From Bacillota bacterium (GTDB lineage: Bacteria; Bacillota_I; Bacilli_A; ML615J-28; CAG-698), in contig JAEYQM010000061.1 in NCBI GenBank assembly GCA_023410025.1, forward strand, positions 14,799 to 78,798: DNA of 64,000 bases. Reading direction: 5' to 3'. Both the position numbers and the translations under genes were made by a program. The notes beneath the pieces were generated by a model. The model was not told where the DNA came from. It worked only from the letters and a program-made list of their open reading frames with translations, and made no database searches. Shown piece by piece: positions 43,249 to 51,923 of this stretch. Numbering within the stretch: the first letter of the stretch is position 1; every line of letters begins with the position of its first letter.

Positions 43249-44748
43249 ATGTTTTCTGAAATATCAAATTGGGAATTAATCAGTATAGTAGTAATGGGAA
43301 TGACACTAATCTTAATATTTACAAATTTACTAGCCAATAAGAAGTTTAGTTGGTTGTCATTTATTTTACTATTATTAGTACTAGCAACATATGGATTGAA
43401 ATATTTCAGTAGTACTAATTTCAATAAATTATTTGGGAATATAAGTTTTATAGAAATGGCAATGCAAATTGCATCAGGATTAGTTTTCTTAATTAGTTTA
43501 TTTGCTTTTGTAAAATCTACTAATTTTAATAGTATAAAAAATTTATTATATAAAGAAGTAATGCTTTTAAATAAAAATTTATATGCTGTTGTTTCAAGAA
43601 ACAACAAGATATTAGTATATGATAAGAAAATTAAGGAATTACTAAATAAAGAATATGATGGTGACTTATTTGTCAATGGAAGTAAGGTTAATCATCTTAC
43701 AAAAGAAAATTTAGTAAATTTTAAAGATGAAGTTGTAAATTTAAAAATTGTTGAGAACGAAAATATAATTACAGAAATTAAACTTACTAAACAAGAAATT
43801 AATGTAAATAAGAGATTTATTGGTTTTGCTTTAGTTGATGTTTCATTAAAGAAAAATATTAGTGAGGAAAGTAACTTAAAAAATGATATCTTAGTCTACA
43901 TGGATTTACTAAATAATCCACTGGCTTATTTGGATACTGCATCTTCAAATTATATTTGCAGTAGTAACTTTGCAAAGCTATTAAACTTACAAGAAAAGGT
44001 CTTAAAAGTAGAAGACTTAAAAAAATTAGTATATATTGAAGATTTGAGTATTTATGAAACTAAATTAAATGAAGCAAATCTTCCTAACTCATATTCATAT
44101 CGCTTAAATACAAATAAGGGTCCAATGTGGTTTGAAGAATCAACTGCTCGTTTTAATAATAAAGAATATACATTAATCAAAAAAATTGATTCAAATAATA
44201 TTAGTGGGTTAAAATACGGAACGCATCGTGATTTTATCCATTTAGTAACAAATAAGAAAGATTATAATTTTGGAATCTTAATGCTTAACTTTACAGGTTT
44301 AGAAAAGTATTTACTTGATAAGCCACATGAATTTATTGATGCTTTAATTAATAAGTTCTTTATTAAAATTAATGAAGGATTTTTAAAAGATCAGTTCTTT
44401 GTTTATAAAATTGGTTCGTTTGAATTTGCAATGGTTGTTGAAGGTACAAATAATATTGATTCTTTAGTTAGAGAATTTGGAAAAAATATTTCGCCATTAT
44501 TAACACAAAGTATTTTTGTTAATGGTACAAAATATGAATTGAATACAGAAGTTGGTATTGTTTACGGTACTGATTTTGAAGATAAAACTACAAAAGATAT
44601 GATTAAAGCTAGCTTTGATATTATGGCTGAAGTTACTAATCCTAATTTTAAAGAAAAGTTTAGTATCTATCAACCAGTTAAACCTATTGAATTCAGTTTA
44701 GTTGAATTGGGAATTAATATTGATGAAGATTTAAGTAAATATGAATAA
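43249..44748 (+). CDS. Membrane PAS + degenerate GGDEF-like protein
   Basis: A 499-residue protein with three N-terminal hydrophobic segments (about 8-24, 33-50, 66-87). A PAS-like region follows (about 195-310: ILVYMDLLNNPLAYLDTASSNYICSSNFAKLLNLQEKVLK). The C-terminal third has the shape of a GGDEF domain: FGILMLNFTGLEKYL, then IGSFEFAMVVEG in place of GGDEF, and the end TEVGIVYGTDFEDKTTKDMIKASFDIMAEV. The catalytic signature is lost, so cyclase activity is unlikely. The layout recalls GdpP, the c-di-AMP phosphodiesterase, but without its DHH/DHHA1 part. It starts one base after mgsA and overlaps the next gene. Confidence 0.65.
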   Translation: MFSEISNWELISIVVMGMTLILIFTNLLANKKFSWLSFILLLLVLATYGLKYFSSTNFNKLFGNISFIEMAMQIASGLVFLISLFAFVKSTNFNSIKNLLYKEVMLLNKNLYAVVSRNNKILVYDKKIKELLNKEYDGDLFVNGSKVNHLTKENLVNFKDEVVNLKIVENENIITEIKLTKQEINVNKRFIGFALVDVSLKKNISEESNLKNDILVYMDLLNNPLAYLDTASSNYICSSNFAKLLNLQEKVLKVEDLKKLVYIEDLSIYETKLNEANLPNSYSYRLNTNKGPMWFEESTARFNNKEYTLIKKIDSNNISGLKYGTHRDFIHLVTNKKDYNFGILMLNFTGLEKYLLDKPHEFIDALINKFFIKINEGFLKDQFFVYKIGSFEFAMVVEGTNNIDSLVREFGKNISPLLTQSIFVNGTKYELNTEVGIVYGTDFEDKTTKDMIKASFDIMAEVTNPNFKEKFSIYQPVKPIEFSLVELGINIDEDLSKYE

Positions 44749-45262
44749 AAAAGATTTAAGAAGCTATTATCGTTTGCTCAGAAAGCATGATAACTTAATC
44801 GATGAGAAAGTTAAAAATAATTTATTAAAATTAGTTTTAAATTATAATAGCGTAGCATGTTATATGGCAATAGATGAAGAGATAAATCTTAATGAATTTA
44901 TAAAAAGTATTTATTTACAAAAAAAGATATATTTACCATATACAGGTGAAGTTTTAGAATTTCGTGAGTTTTGTGGCTTTGATGAATTAATTAAAGATAA
45001 AGCTGGAATCTTAAGTAGCAGTAGGGATAAAATAGAAGTAAATAATATCGAGGTTATTATTATGGCATGTATAGCTTGTAATTATGATGGCTACAGGTTA
45101 GGGTATGGAAAAGGCTATTATGATGGTGCTTTAAAAGATTATGAAGGTTTAAAGATTGGGGTTACATATGATTCCTGCTTAACAACCAAATCGTTTCAGG
45201 AAAGTCATGATATTAAACTTGATTATATTGTAACTGAATCTAGAATTATAAAAATAGGGTAA
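44741..45262 (+). CDS. 5-formyltetrahydrofolate cyclo-ligase
   Basis: Converts 5-formyl-THF to 5,10-methenyl-THF with ATP. The hallmark GYRLGYGKGYYDGAL near the C-terminus is intact, along with KKIYLPYTGEVLEFREF. 173 residues, slightly short for the family. It overlaps the previous gene by eight bases and is five bases from ispD. The folate link is consistent with TrmFO using methylene-THF, but that is not specific. Confidence 0.92.
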   Translation: MNKKDLRSYYRLLRKHDNLIDEKVKNNLLKLVLNYNSVACYMAIDEEINLNEFIKSIYLQKKIYLPYTGEVLEFREFCGFDELIKDKAGILSSSRDKIEVNNIEVIIMACIACNYDGYRLGYGKGYYDGALKDYEGLKIGVTYDSCLTTKSFQESHDIKLDYIVTESRIIKIG

Positions 45263-45267
45263 AAATT

Positions 45268-45927
45268 ATGTTTGATGCAATAATAGTTATGGCTGGAAGC
45301 GGTCAAAGAGCAAATTTAAAATACAATAAAGCATTTTATGAAATTTTTGGTAAACCTGTTTTTATGTATTCAGTTGAAAAATTTAGAAGTATTAGACAGT
45401 GTGCTAATATTATTTTAGTGGTTAACGAAAAAGAAATTGAAGATGTTAAAAAGTATATTAAAGATGAAATAATTGTCATTGGTGGAAAAACAAGACTTGA
45501 AAGTGTCTATAATGGAACTCAAAAAGTTTTATCGGATTTTGTCTTGGTTCACGATGCTGCAAGACCTAATGTTAAGATTGAAGATATTATTAAAGTTTAT
45601 GAAAATTTAAAAGATTATGATGCCTCAGCATTAGGAGTTAAACCAAGTAATACAATTAAAGAAATTAGTGGTTCATTGTTTAAAAAGACCCTAAATAGGG
45701 ATGAACTTGTTGAAGTACAAACTCCACAGGGTTTTAAATCAAAAATATATATAAATGCCATAAAAAAAGCAATAAATGATGATGCTATTATTTATGATGA
45801 TATACAAATACTTGAAAAATATGAAAACATTAGTGCTAAACTAGTTTTAGGAAGTTATAGTAATATTAAAATTACTAATCCAATTGATTTTCATATTATT
45901 GAGTTATTAATGAGGGAGGGTCTATAA
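45268..45927 (+). CDS. ispD: 2-C-methyl-D-erythritol 4-phosphate cytidylyltransferase
   Basis: Third enzyme of the MEP pathway. N-terminal nucleotide-binding loop AGSGQRANLKYNKAFYEIFGKPV, the FVLVHDAARPNV motif and the PQGF segment in VEVQTPQGFKSK are conserved. 219 residues is slightly short but complete. ispF starts on the last base of its stop codon. Confidence 0.95.
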   Translation: MFDAIIVMAGSGQRANLKYNKAFYEIFGKPVFMYSVEKFRSIRQCANIILVVNEKEIEDVKKYIKDEIIVIGGKTRLESVYNGTQKVLSDFVLVHDAARPNVKIEDIIKVYENLKDYDASALGVKPSNTIKEISGSLFKKTLNRDELVEVQTPQGFKSKIYINAIKKAINDDAIIYDDIQILEKYENISAKLVLGSYSNIKITNPIDFHIIELLMREGL

Positions 45928-46421
45928 TGTTTAGAATTGGTCATTCTCATGATACTCACAAATTAGTTAGTGGCCGTAAGTTAATTCTTGGTGGTGTTCT
46001 AATTGATTATCAATTAGGTTCATTAGGACATTCAGATGGTGATGTTGTATATCATGTTGTCAGTGAATCTATAATTGGCGCACTTGGACTTGGTGATTTA
46101 GGGACTCATTTCTCTGATACCAATATGAAATATAAAGATTATAACTCATCCTTATTTGTAATTGAAACAGTTAGAATGATGAAAGAAAAAGGATATTATG
46201 TTAATAATATTGATATTACCATTTTTCTTGAGGAACCTAATTTAAAAAACTATAAAAATCAAATGAGACAAAATATTGCACAATTATTAGAAGTTGATCC
46301 AGAATTTGTGAATGTAAAAGCTACTAGGGGAGAAGAATTAGGATTTATTGGCCGTAAAGAAGGAATTAGTGCCGAAGCTGTTGTTCTTTTAGAAAGTAAA
46401 CCAATGTTCAAAAAACTTTAA
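45927..46421 (+). CDS. ispF: 2-C-methyl-D-erythritol 2,4-cyclodiphosphate synthase
   Basis: MEP-pathway cyclase. Zinc ligands sit in RIGHSHDTHKL (Asp-x-His) and the substrate loop is LGSLGHSDGDVVYHVV, followed by LGDLGTHFSDTN and ATRGEELGFIGRKEGISAEAVVLL. 164 residues. TAATG overlap with ispD indicates translational coupling. Confidence 0.96.
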   Translation: MFRIGHSHDTHKLVSGRKLILGGVLIDYQLGSLGHSDGDVVYHVVSESIIGALGLGDLGTHFSDTNMKYKDYNSSLFVIETVRMMKEKGYYVNNIDITIFLEEPNLKNYKNQMRQNIAQLLEVDPEFVNVKATRGEELGFIGRKEGISAEAVVLLESKPMFKKL

Positions 46422-46479
46422 TGGTATATTATTAATTAAGGTAACTATAATAATAATGTACGTATATTGGTCCATAGTA

Positions 46480-46508
46480 TTGACTTTTTAAAATACATAG
46501 TGTAAAAT
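46480..46508 (+). promoter_or_regulatory. Promoter of the yybP-ykoY riboswitch
   Basis: -35 TTGACT (46480-46485), 17-bp spacer, -10 TAAAAT (46503-46508), just upstream of the aptamer. Confidence 0.72.
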
Positions 46509-46517
46509 TATGTTATA

Positions 46518-46644
46518 AAAAAAGAAGCCCTAAAGGGGAGTAGCTAGTAAATTACATTCGTCAATACGGTTTTTAGCCCGGATGTAGTTGTCATTTTTTT
46601 AATGATTTGCAAGACCTTTATCATGTATAAGGTCTTGTTTTTTT
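46518..46644 (+). ncRNA. yybP-ykoY manganese riboswitch
   Basis: The conserved yybP-ykoY core strings are present in order: AGCCCTAAAGGGGAGTAGC (46526-46544) and TAGCCCGGATGTAG (46574-46587). They are followed by a T-rich stretch and a strong hairpin: CAAGACCTT (46610-46618) with AAGGTCTTG (46629-46637) and seven T residues. In this RNA class Mn2+ binding favours readthrough into export genes. The downstream gene is a P-type cation ATPase, a known target type. Confidence 0.9.
46610..46644 (+). terminator. Riboswitch-controlled terminator
   Basis: Nine-base-pair stem CAAGACCTT / AAGGTCTTG followed by TTTTTTT, between the aptamer and the ATPase ribosome binding site. Confidence 0.87.
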
Positions 46645-46664
46645 CTATTTATAAGGAGGAAAAA

Positions 46665-49286
46665 ATGTTTGCTAAAAAAAGAGTAGAAGAAGTTTTAAAG
46701 GAACTAGAAGTTGACCCTAAAGTTGGTCTTTCAAAAGAAGAAGTAAAGGTAAGGCAAGAAAAGTTTGGTTATAACAAACTTTCTGAAAAGAAGCGTACAC
46801 CATGGATTCTTCGTTTTCTAGGGGAATTTAAAGATGTTCTAATTATTGTCATGTTAGTTGCAGCTTTAATAAGTATAATTGTTGAACCTGAAGATTGGAT
46901 CGAAAGTTTAATTATCTTAATAGTTGTATTTGTTAATGCCTTATTAGGTGTTAATCAAGAAAGTAAAGCCGAAAAATCACTTGAAGCATTAAAAAAATTA
47001 TCTTCACCAATGACAAAAGTATTACGTGATGGTTATACGCAAATGATTGAATCAAGTGATCTTGTTGTAGGGGATATTATAATTGTTGAAGCGGGAGATT
47101 TTATTCCTGCTGATGCCAGAATTATAGAACAAGTTAAACTACAAATTGATGAAAGTGCTCTAACCGGAGAAAGTCTAGCAGTAAATAAAATGACTAATGT
47201 TATTGAACTTGATCATATATCATTAGGTGACCAAAAAAATATGATGTTTTCTTCAACATTCACAACTTATGGACGTGGTGTTGGAGTAGTTACTGCAACA
47301 GGCATGAAAACGGAAATTGGGAAAATTGCCAACTTACTTAGTGATACAGAATCAGAAAAAACACCATTACAAATTAGACTTGATCAAATTGCGAAACTAA
47401 TGGGTTTTCTAGCAATCGCCATTTGTGTTGTTATCTTTGCAATGGAATGGTTAAATACTAAAGATATATTAGAATCATTTAAAACAAGCGTTGCTTTAGC
47501 CGTGGCTGCAATTCCTGAAGGTTTATCAACAGTTGTTACAGTTGTCCTTGCTATTGGTGTTGATAAAATGGCTAAAGAAAAAGCTATTGTTAAAAGATTG
47601 CCAGCAGTAGAAACATTGGGAAGTACACAAATTGTATGTAGTGATAAAACTGGTACATTAACTGAAAATAAAATGACTGTTGTAAAGATTTACAATAATA
47701 CTTTAAAAAATATTGAAGAAGAATTAACTGATAATGAAAAAACATTATTAACTTATTTTGCTTTATGTAGTGATGCAAAAATTACATTAGTTGATGGAGT
47801 CTATAAACGTATTGGTGATCCAACGGAAACTGCATTAATTGAAGCAAATAATAATTATGGTAAAGTATCTGAAAAACTAAATGATTTATATAAAAGAGTT
47901 GCAGAAATTTCCTTTGACTCTGATAGAAAAATGATGACAGTTGTTATTGATTTTGATGGCAAACTATTATCAATTACTAAAGGTGCAGTTGATGTAATTT
48001 TAAATAGATCAATTGGTAATGTTGATAAGGATAAAGTATTAAAAGTAAATGAACAAATGGGTAGTAATGCCTTAAGAGTTTTAGGTTTAGGTATTAGATG
48101 GTTAAATGAATTACCTAGTGAAATTGAATCAAATACTTTAGAAAAAGATTTAGAATTCATTGGATTAGTTGGTATGATTGATCCAGCAAGAAAAGAAGTA
48201 AAAGAAGCAATAAGAGTTGCTTCAAATGCCGGTATTAAAACAATTATGATTACTGGAGACCATGTCATCACAGCAAAAGCAATAGCTACAGAACTTGGAA
48301 TTTTTAAAGATGGAGATATTGCTATTACATCTGAAAAATTACATAAAATGAGTGATGATGAATTATATGCAAACATTGAAAAATATTCAGTATATGCCCG
48401 TGTTGCACCTGAGGATAAAATTAGAATTGTTAACCTATGGCAAAAGAAGGGTAAAGTTGTTGCCATGACTGGAGACGGTGTAAATGACTCACCAGCTTTA
48501 AAAGGAGCTGACATTGGTTGTGCAATGGGTATTACAGGGACTGACGTTGCTAAGGAAGCAGCAGCAATGATATTGGTTGATGATAACTTTGCTACAATTA
48601 TTAGTGCTGTAAAACAAGGTAGAGGTATTTATAATAACATAAGAAGAACTGTTCAATATTTATTATCTAGTAATATTGGTGAAGTTATTACAATTTTCCT
48701 TGCTTCGCTTATCGCATCATTCTTCTCATTAAATTGGGGAGTTCCACTACTTCCAATGCATTTGTTATGGGTTAACCTATTAACAGATAGTTTACCTGCA
48801 TTTGCTATTGGTTTAGAATCTGCAGACCCTGATGTTATGAATGAAAAACCTCGTGAGAAAAATGAAAGTTTCTTTGCTGGTGGCTTAAAATCAAAAATTG
48901 CATTACAAGGTATTGCTATTGGTTTAATAACACTTGCAGCATATACAATTGGACATTTTAGAAATCCTGACAACTATTTAGCTCAAACAATGGCTTTCTT
49001 AACACTATCTACAGTTCAATTATTCCATGCTTTTAATATTAAATCAGATAAATCGGTATTTCATAAATCAACATTTAATAATAAATATTTAATAGGTGCA
49101 TTTGTTATTGGTGTAAGTTTAGAATTAATTATTTTATATGTTCCATTCTTAGCAAATATTTTTAAGTTACAAAGATTAGATTTTGTTGAACTTATGATTG
49201 TATTTGGATTGTCATTCTCAATAATTGTAATTGTTGAAATATCAAAACTAATTAGAAAAGCAAAACTAATTAGTAAATCAAAATAA
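46665..49286 (+). CDS. P-type (P2A-like) cation ATPase, probable Mn2+/Ca2+ exporter
   Basis: An 873-residue P-type ATPase. Actuator TGES in ESALTGESLAVNK, phosphorylation motif CSDKTGTLTENKM (Asp about 327), TGDHVITAKAIA and the hinge MTGDGVNDSPALKGADIG. Metal-site helices M4 AAIPEGLSTVV and M6 LLWVNLLTDSLPAFAIGLE are of the SERCA/PMR1 kind, which carries Ca2+ or Mn2+. The ATG at 46665 follows AAGGAGG; longer in-frame readings cross the riboswitch terminator. Control by a yybP-ykoY riboswitch favours Mn2+ export. Confidence 0.93.
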   Translation: MFAKKRVEEVLKELEVDPKVGLSKEEVKVRQEKFGYNKLSEKKRTPWILRFLGEFKDVLIIVMLVAALISIIVEPEDWIESLIILIVVFVNALLGVNQESKAEKSLEALKKLSSPMTKVLRDGYTQMIESSDLVVGDIIIVEAGDFIPADARIIEQVKLQIDESALTGESLAVNKMTNVIELDHISLGDQKNMMFSSTFTTYGRGVGVVTATGMKTEIGKIANLLSDTESEKTPLQIRLDQIAKLMGFLAIAICVVIFAMEWLNTKDILESFKTSVALAVAAIPEGLSTVVTVVLAIGVDKMAKEKAIVKRLPAVETLGSTQIVCSDKTGTLTENKMTVVKIYNNTLKNIEEELTDNEKTLLTYFALCSDAKITLVDGVYKRIGDPTETALIEANNNYGKVSEKLNDLYKRVAEISFDSDRKMMTVVIDFDGKLLSITKGAVDVILNRSIGNVDKDKVLKVNEQMGSNALRVLGLGIRWLNELPSEIESNTLEKDLEFIGLVGMIDPARKEVKEAIRVASNAGIKTIMITGDHVITAKAIATELGIFKDGDIAITSEKLHKMSDDELYANIEKYSVYARVAPEDKIRIVNLWQKKGKVVAMTGDGVNDSPALKGADIGCAMGITGTDVAKEAAAMILVDDNFATIISAVKQGRGIYNNIRRTVQYLLSSNIGEVITIFLASLIASFFSLNWGVPLLPMHLLWVNLLTDSLPAFAIGLESADPDVMNEKPREKNESFFAGGLKSKIALQGIAIGLITLAAYTIGHFRNPDNYLAQTMAFLTLSTVQLFHAFNIKSDKSVFHKSTFNNKYLIGAFVIGVSLELIILYVPFLANIFKLQRLDFVELMIVFGLSFSIIVIVEISKLIRKAKLISKSK

Positions 49287-49306
49287 TATCAAATTAATAA
49301 ATTTTA

Positions 49307-49315
49307 TGGTATAAT
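49307..49315 (+). promoter_or_regulatory. Extended -10 for pncB
   Basis: TGGTATAAT at 49307-49315 with a poor -35. Confidence 0.65.
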
Positions 49316-49349
49316 AAATTATTCGAGTTTGATATTTAAGGAGAAAATA

Positions 49350-50798
49350 ATGGTAAATGAACGTAATTACACAATGATGTGTGACTTCTATGAACTTACA
49401 ATGGCTAATGGATATTTTAATAGCGGCATGGAAAATCAAATATGTTATTTTGATGTTTTCTATAGACGAATCCCAGATGAAGGAGGATTTGCTATTGCTG
49501 CTGGTCTAGAACAAGTTGTAGACTATATTAAAAATTTAAGATTTACTGAAGAAAATATTGATTTCCTTCGTTCAAAAAAATTATTTTCTGAAGAGTTTTT
49601 AAATTACTTAAGTACATTTAGATTTACTGGTGATATATATGCTGTAAAAGAAGGAACACCAATTTTTCCATATGAACCAGTAATGATAGTAAGAGCAAAA
49701 ACAATCGAGGCTCAATTTATTGAAACATATGTTTTGGCGGAATTAAATCATCAATCATTAATTGCAACAAAAGCAAATAGAATAGTTCGTTCTGCTGAAG
49801 GACGACCAATTTCTGAATTTGGTGCAAGACGTGCTCATGGTGCTGAATCTGCTTTACTTGGTGCAAGAGCTGCATATATTGGTGGAGCAAGTAGTTCAAG
49901 TTGTACAATGGCTGGTGAATTATTTGGTGTCCCAATTTCTGGAACAATGGCACATTCATGGGTTCAAATGTTTCCTTCTGAATATGAATCATTTAAAAAA
50001 TATTGTGAAATCTATCCTGATGGGGCAATTTTATTAGTAGATACATATGATGTGATTAATAGTGGTGTACCTAATGCAATTAAAGCATTTAATGAAGTTT
50101 TAGTTCCAAAAGGTTATAGACCAAAGGGAATAAGACTTGATTCAGGTGATATTGCTTATCTTTCTAAAAAATGTCGCAAGATGTTAGATGACGCAGGCTT
50201 TGCTGATTGTAAAGTTATTGCTTCAAACTCACTTGATGAATATATTATAAGAGACTTATCATTCCAAAATGATCGTGTTGATAGTTTTGGTGTTGGAGAA
50301 AGATTAATAACTGCTAAGAGTCATCCAGTATTTGATGGTGTTTATAAATTAACAGCTATTGAAGATGAAAAGGGAAATATCATTCCAAAAATTAAAATTA
50401 GTGAGAATGTTGAAAAGATAACAAACCCACATTTTAAGAAAGTTTATCGTTTGTTTGATAAAGACAGTAATAAGGCCTTGGCAGACTTAATATGCGTACA
50501 TGATGAAGTAATAGATGAATCAAAACCAATTGAAATCTTTGATCCAATTGCAACATGGAAGAGAAAAACTCTTACTAATTTTAGAGCAGTAAGTTTACTT
50601 GAACCAATTTTCTTAAACGGTAAATTAGTTTATGATTTACCTAAAGTTAATGAAATTAGAGAACATTGCTTAGAGCAAGTAAAGAATTTATGGGATGAAG
50701 TAAAGAGATTTGAAAGTCCTCATAAATACTATGTTGATTTATCTCAAAAACTTTGGGATATTAAAACTAGTATGTTAAGTAATAAAACAAACAAGTAA
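49350..50798 (+). CDS. pncB: Nicotinate phosphoribosyltransferase
   Basis: NAD salvage: nicotinate plus PRPP to NaMN. Family blocks: MCDFYELTMANGYFNSGM, EFGARRAHGAESALLGARAAYIGGASSSSC, GTMAHSWVQMFPSE, LVDTYDV and KGIRLDSGDIAYLS. About 482 residues. The ATG at 49350 follows AAGGAGA. Monocistronic with its own promoter and terminator. Confidence 0.96.
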   Translation: MVNERNYTMMCDFYELTMANGYFNSGMENQICYFDVFYRRIPDEGGFAIAAGLEQVVDYIKNLRFTEENIDFLRSKKLFSEEFLNYLSTFRFTGDIYAVKEGTPIFPYEPVMIVRAKTIEAQFIETYVLAELNHQSLIATKANRIVRSAEGRPISEFGARRAHGAESALLGARAAYIGGASSSSCTMAGELFGVPISGTMAHSWVQMFPSEYESFKKYCEIYPDGAILLVDTYDVINSGVPNAIKAFNEVLVPKGYRPKGIRLDSGDIAYLSKKCRKMLDDAGFADCKVIASNSLDEYIIRDLSFQNDRVDSFGVGERLITAKSHPVFDGVYKLTAIEDEKGNIIPKIKISENVEKITNPHFKKVYRLFDKDSNKALADLICVHDEVIDESKPIEIFDPIATWKRKTLTNFRAVSLLEPIFLNGKLVYDLPKVNEIREHCLEQVKNLWDEVKRFESPHKYYVDLSQKLWDIKTSMLSNKTNK

Positions 50799-50801
50799 AA
50801 C

Positions 50802-50836
50802 AAAAACTAAATTAGAATTTCTAATTTAGTTTTTTA
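50802..50836 (+). terminator. Terminator after pncB
   Basis: Long perfect stem AAAAACTAAATTAG / CTAATTTAGTTTTT around a short AATTT region, then a T-rich end. Confidence 0.88.
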
Positions 50837-50881
50837 TTAGTAATCTTATCTTTACATATTAAAATTAGTATAGTAGAATAA

Positions 50882-50890
50882 TGGTATAAT
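50882..50890 (+). promoter_or_regulatory. Extended -10 for the acyltransferase-like gene
   Basis: TGGTATAAT at 50882-50890. The -35 is weak. Confidence 0.62.
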
Positions 50891-50921
50891 TTAGTAAAAA
50901 AAAAGATATTAAGGAGATAAA

Positions 50922-51644
50922 ATGAAGAAAGAAAAGAAACAATCAATCTTAGTTAGATTTTTATATTTTATCTTAAGAAAGATAAAAAAACAACCAGTTA
51001 TTGTAAATTTAAATGAACAAATAAGTGAAAGAGCTATATTTGTTTCAAATCATAGTGCTGCAAATGGTCCACTTACATTATCGTTATATTTTCCTAAGCA
51101 ATTTAGACCTTGGGGTATTTATTACATGTGTCAAGGTTATAAATCTCGATGGAAATATTTGTATTATGTATTTTACCAACAAAAGCTTGGGTGGGGAAAA
51201 TTAAAGTCTTTTGTAGTTGCAACTTTATTTTCAATAATATCTGGAGTTGTTTATCGAGCAATGGAAGTAATTCCTTCGTATACTGATGGAAGATTAAAAT
51301 CTTCTATAAAGATGAGTATTGATCATTTAGAATTAAATCAATCAATATTAATTTTTCCAGAAAATTCGGATAATGGTTATCATAAAGTCTTAACACATTA
51401 TAACCCAGGATTTGTATTTTTAGCTGAACAATTTTTTAAGAAACATAATGTTGATGTTCCAATATATACAGTGTATTTTTCAAAAACTGATAATGCATTA
51501 ATTATTGATAAACCTAAATATATTCAACCACTTATTAAAGAAGGATTAAATAAAGATCAAATTGCTGAAATATTTAAAGAACGAACTAATGAATTATACA
51601 ATCTTTTATTAGCTAATTTAAATAAACCAGCTGAGGTTAAATAA
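50922..51644 (+). CDS. PlsC-like acyltransferase with non-canonical active-site motif
   Basis: A 240-residue protein with the general layout of lysophospholipid acyltransferases. The usual NHxxxxD block reads FVSNHSAANGPLTL, so the His is kept but the expected Asp is replaced. The FPEGT-type motif reads IFPENSDNGY. A central hydrophobic segment (LKSFVVATLFSIISGVVYRAM) is present. AAGGAGAT precedes the ATG. It could be an acyltransferase using an altered dyad or a diverged, inactive homologue. Monocistronic. Confidence 0.7.
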   Translation: MKKEKKQSILVRFLYFILRKIKKQPVIVNLNEQISERAIFVSNHSAANGPLTLSLYFPKQFRPWGIYYMCQGYKSRWKYLYYVFYQQKLGWGKLKSFVVATLFSIISGVVYRAMEVIPSYTDGRLKSSIKMSIDHLELNQSILIFPENSDNGYHKVLTHYNPGFVFLAEQFFKKHNVDVPIYTVYFSKTDNALIIDKPKYIQPLIKEGLNKDQIAEIFKERTNELYNLLLANLNKPAEVK

Positions 51645-51656
51645 TGTTAATTATAT

Positions 51657-51690
51657 ATCTACCTGACTAATGTTAGGTAGATTTTTTATT
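51657..51690 (+). terminator. Terminator after the acyltransferase-like gene
   Basis: Stem ATCTACCTGAC / GTTAGGTAGAT (51657-51667, 51672-51682) with one G-T pair, then a T run. Confidence 0.87.
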
Positions 51691-51750
51691 TTTTTGATAA
51701 TTCTTATTTAAAAAAATACAAAAAATATAAAAAACAATAAGTTATCACTA

Positions 51751-51791
51751 TTTGCATATATTTACCAATAAAATATGTAAAAATATGCAAA
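51751..51791. repeat. 15-bp imperfect inverted repeat upstream of the hybrid kinase
   Basis: TTTGCATATATTTAC (51751-51765) and GTAAAAATATGCAAA (51777-51791) are inverted copies with one mismatch and an 11-bp spacer. It lies just upstream of the shared promoter palindrome, so it may be a second regulator site. Confidence 0.55.
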
Positions 51792-51804
51792 AAACCAATA
51801 CTTA

Positions 51805-51852
51805 ATACTCAATATAATGAGTATTGACTAATTTTTTAAATTATGTTATAAT
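51805..51852 (+). promoter_or_regulatory. Hybrid kinase promoter with shared palindromic element
   Basis: -35 TTGACT (51824-51829), 17-bp spacer, extended -10 TGTTATAAT (51844-51852). ATACTCA (51805-51811) and TGAGTAT (51818-51824) form a perfect 7-bp inverted repeat with a 6-bp spacer overlapping the -35. Bases 51808-51828 match 25743-25763 at 20 of 21 positions, at the same distance from the -10. Confidence 0.8.
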
Positions 51853-51923
51853 TAAATAAAGAAAAAATAAACCACTGTAATATTAAAAAAATTTATATTT
51901 TTTTAATAGAGAGGAGCATTAAT

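Noticed and set aside
46602..46664. Upstream start for the P-type ATPase
   Set aside because: It would overlap the riboswitch terminator hairpin. The ATG at 46665 follows AAGGAGG.
48653..48973. Minus-strand ORFs inside the ATPase and other long genes
   Set aside because: They are shadows of strongly conserved plus-strand genes and have no ribosome binding sites or recognisable domains.
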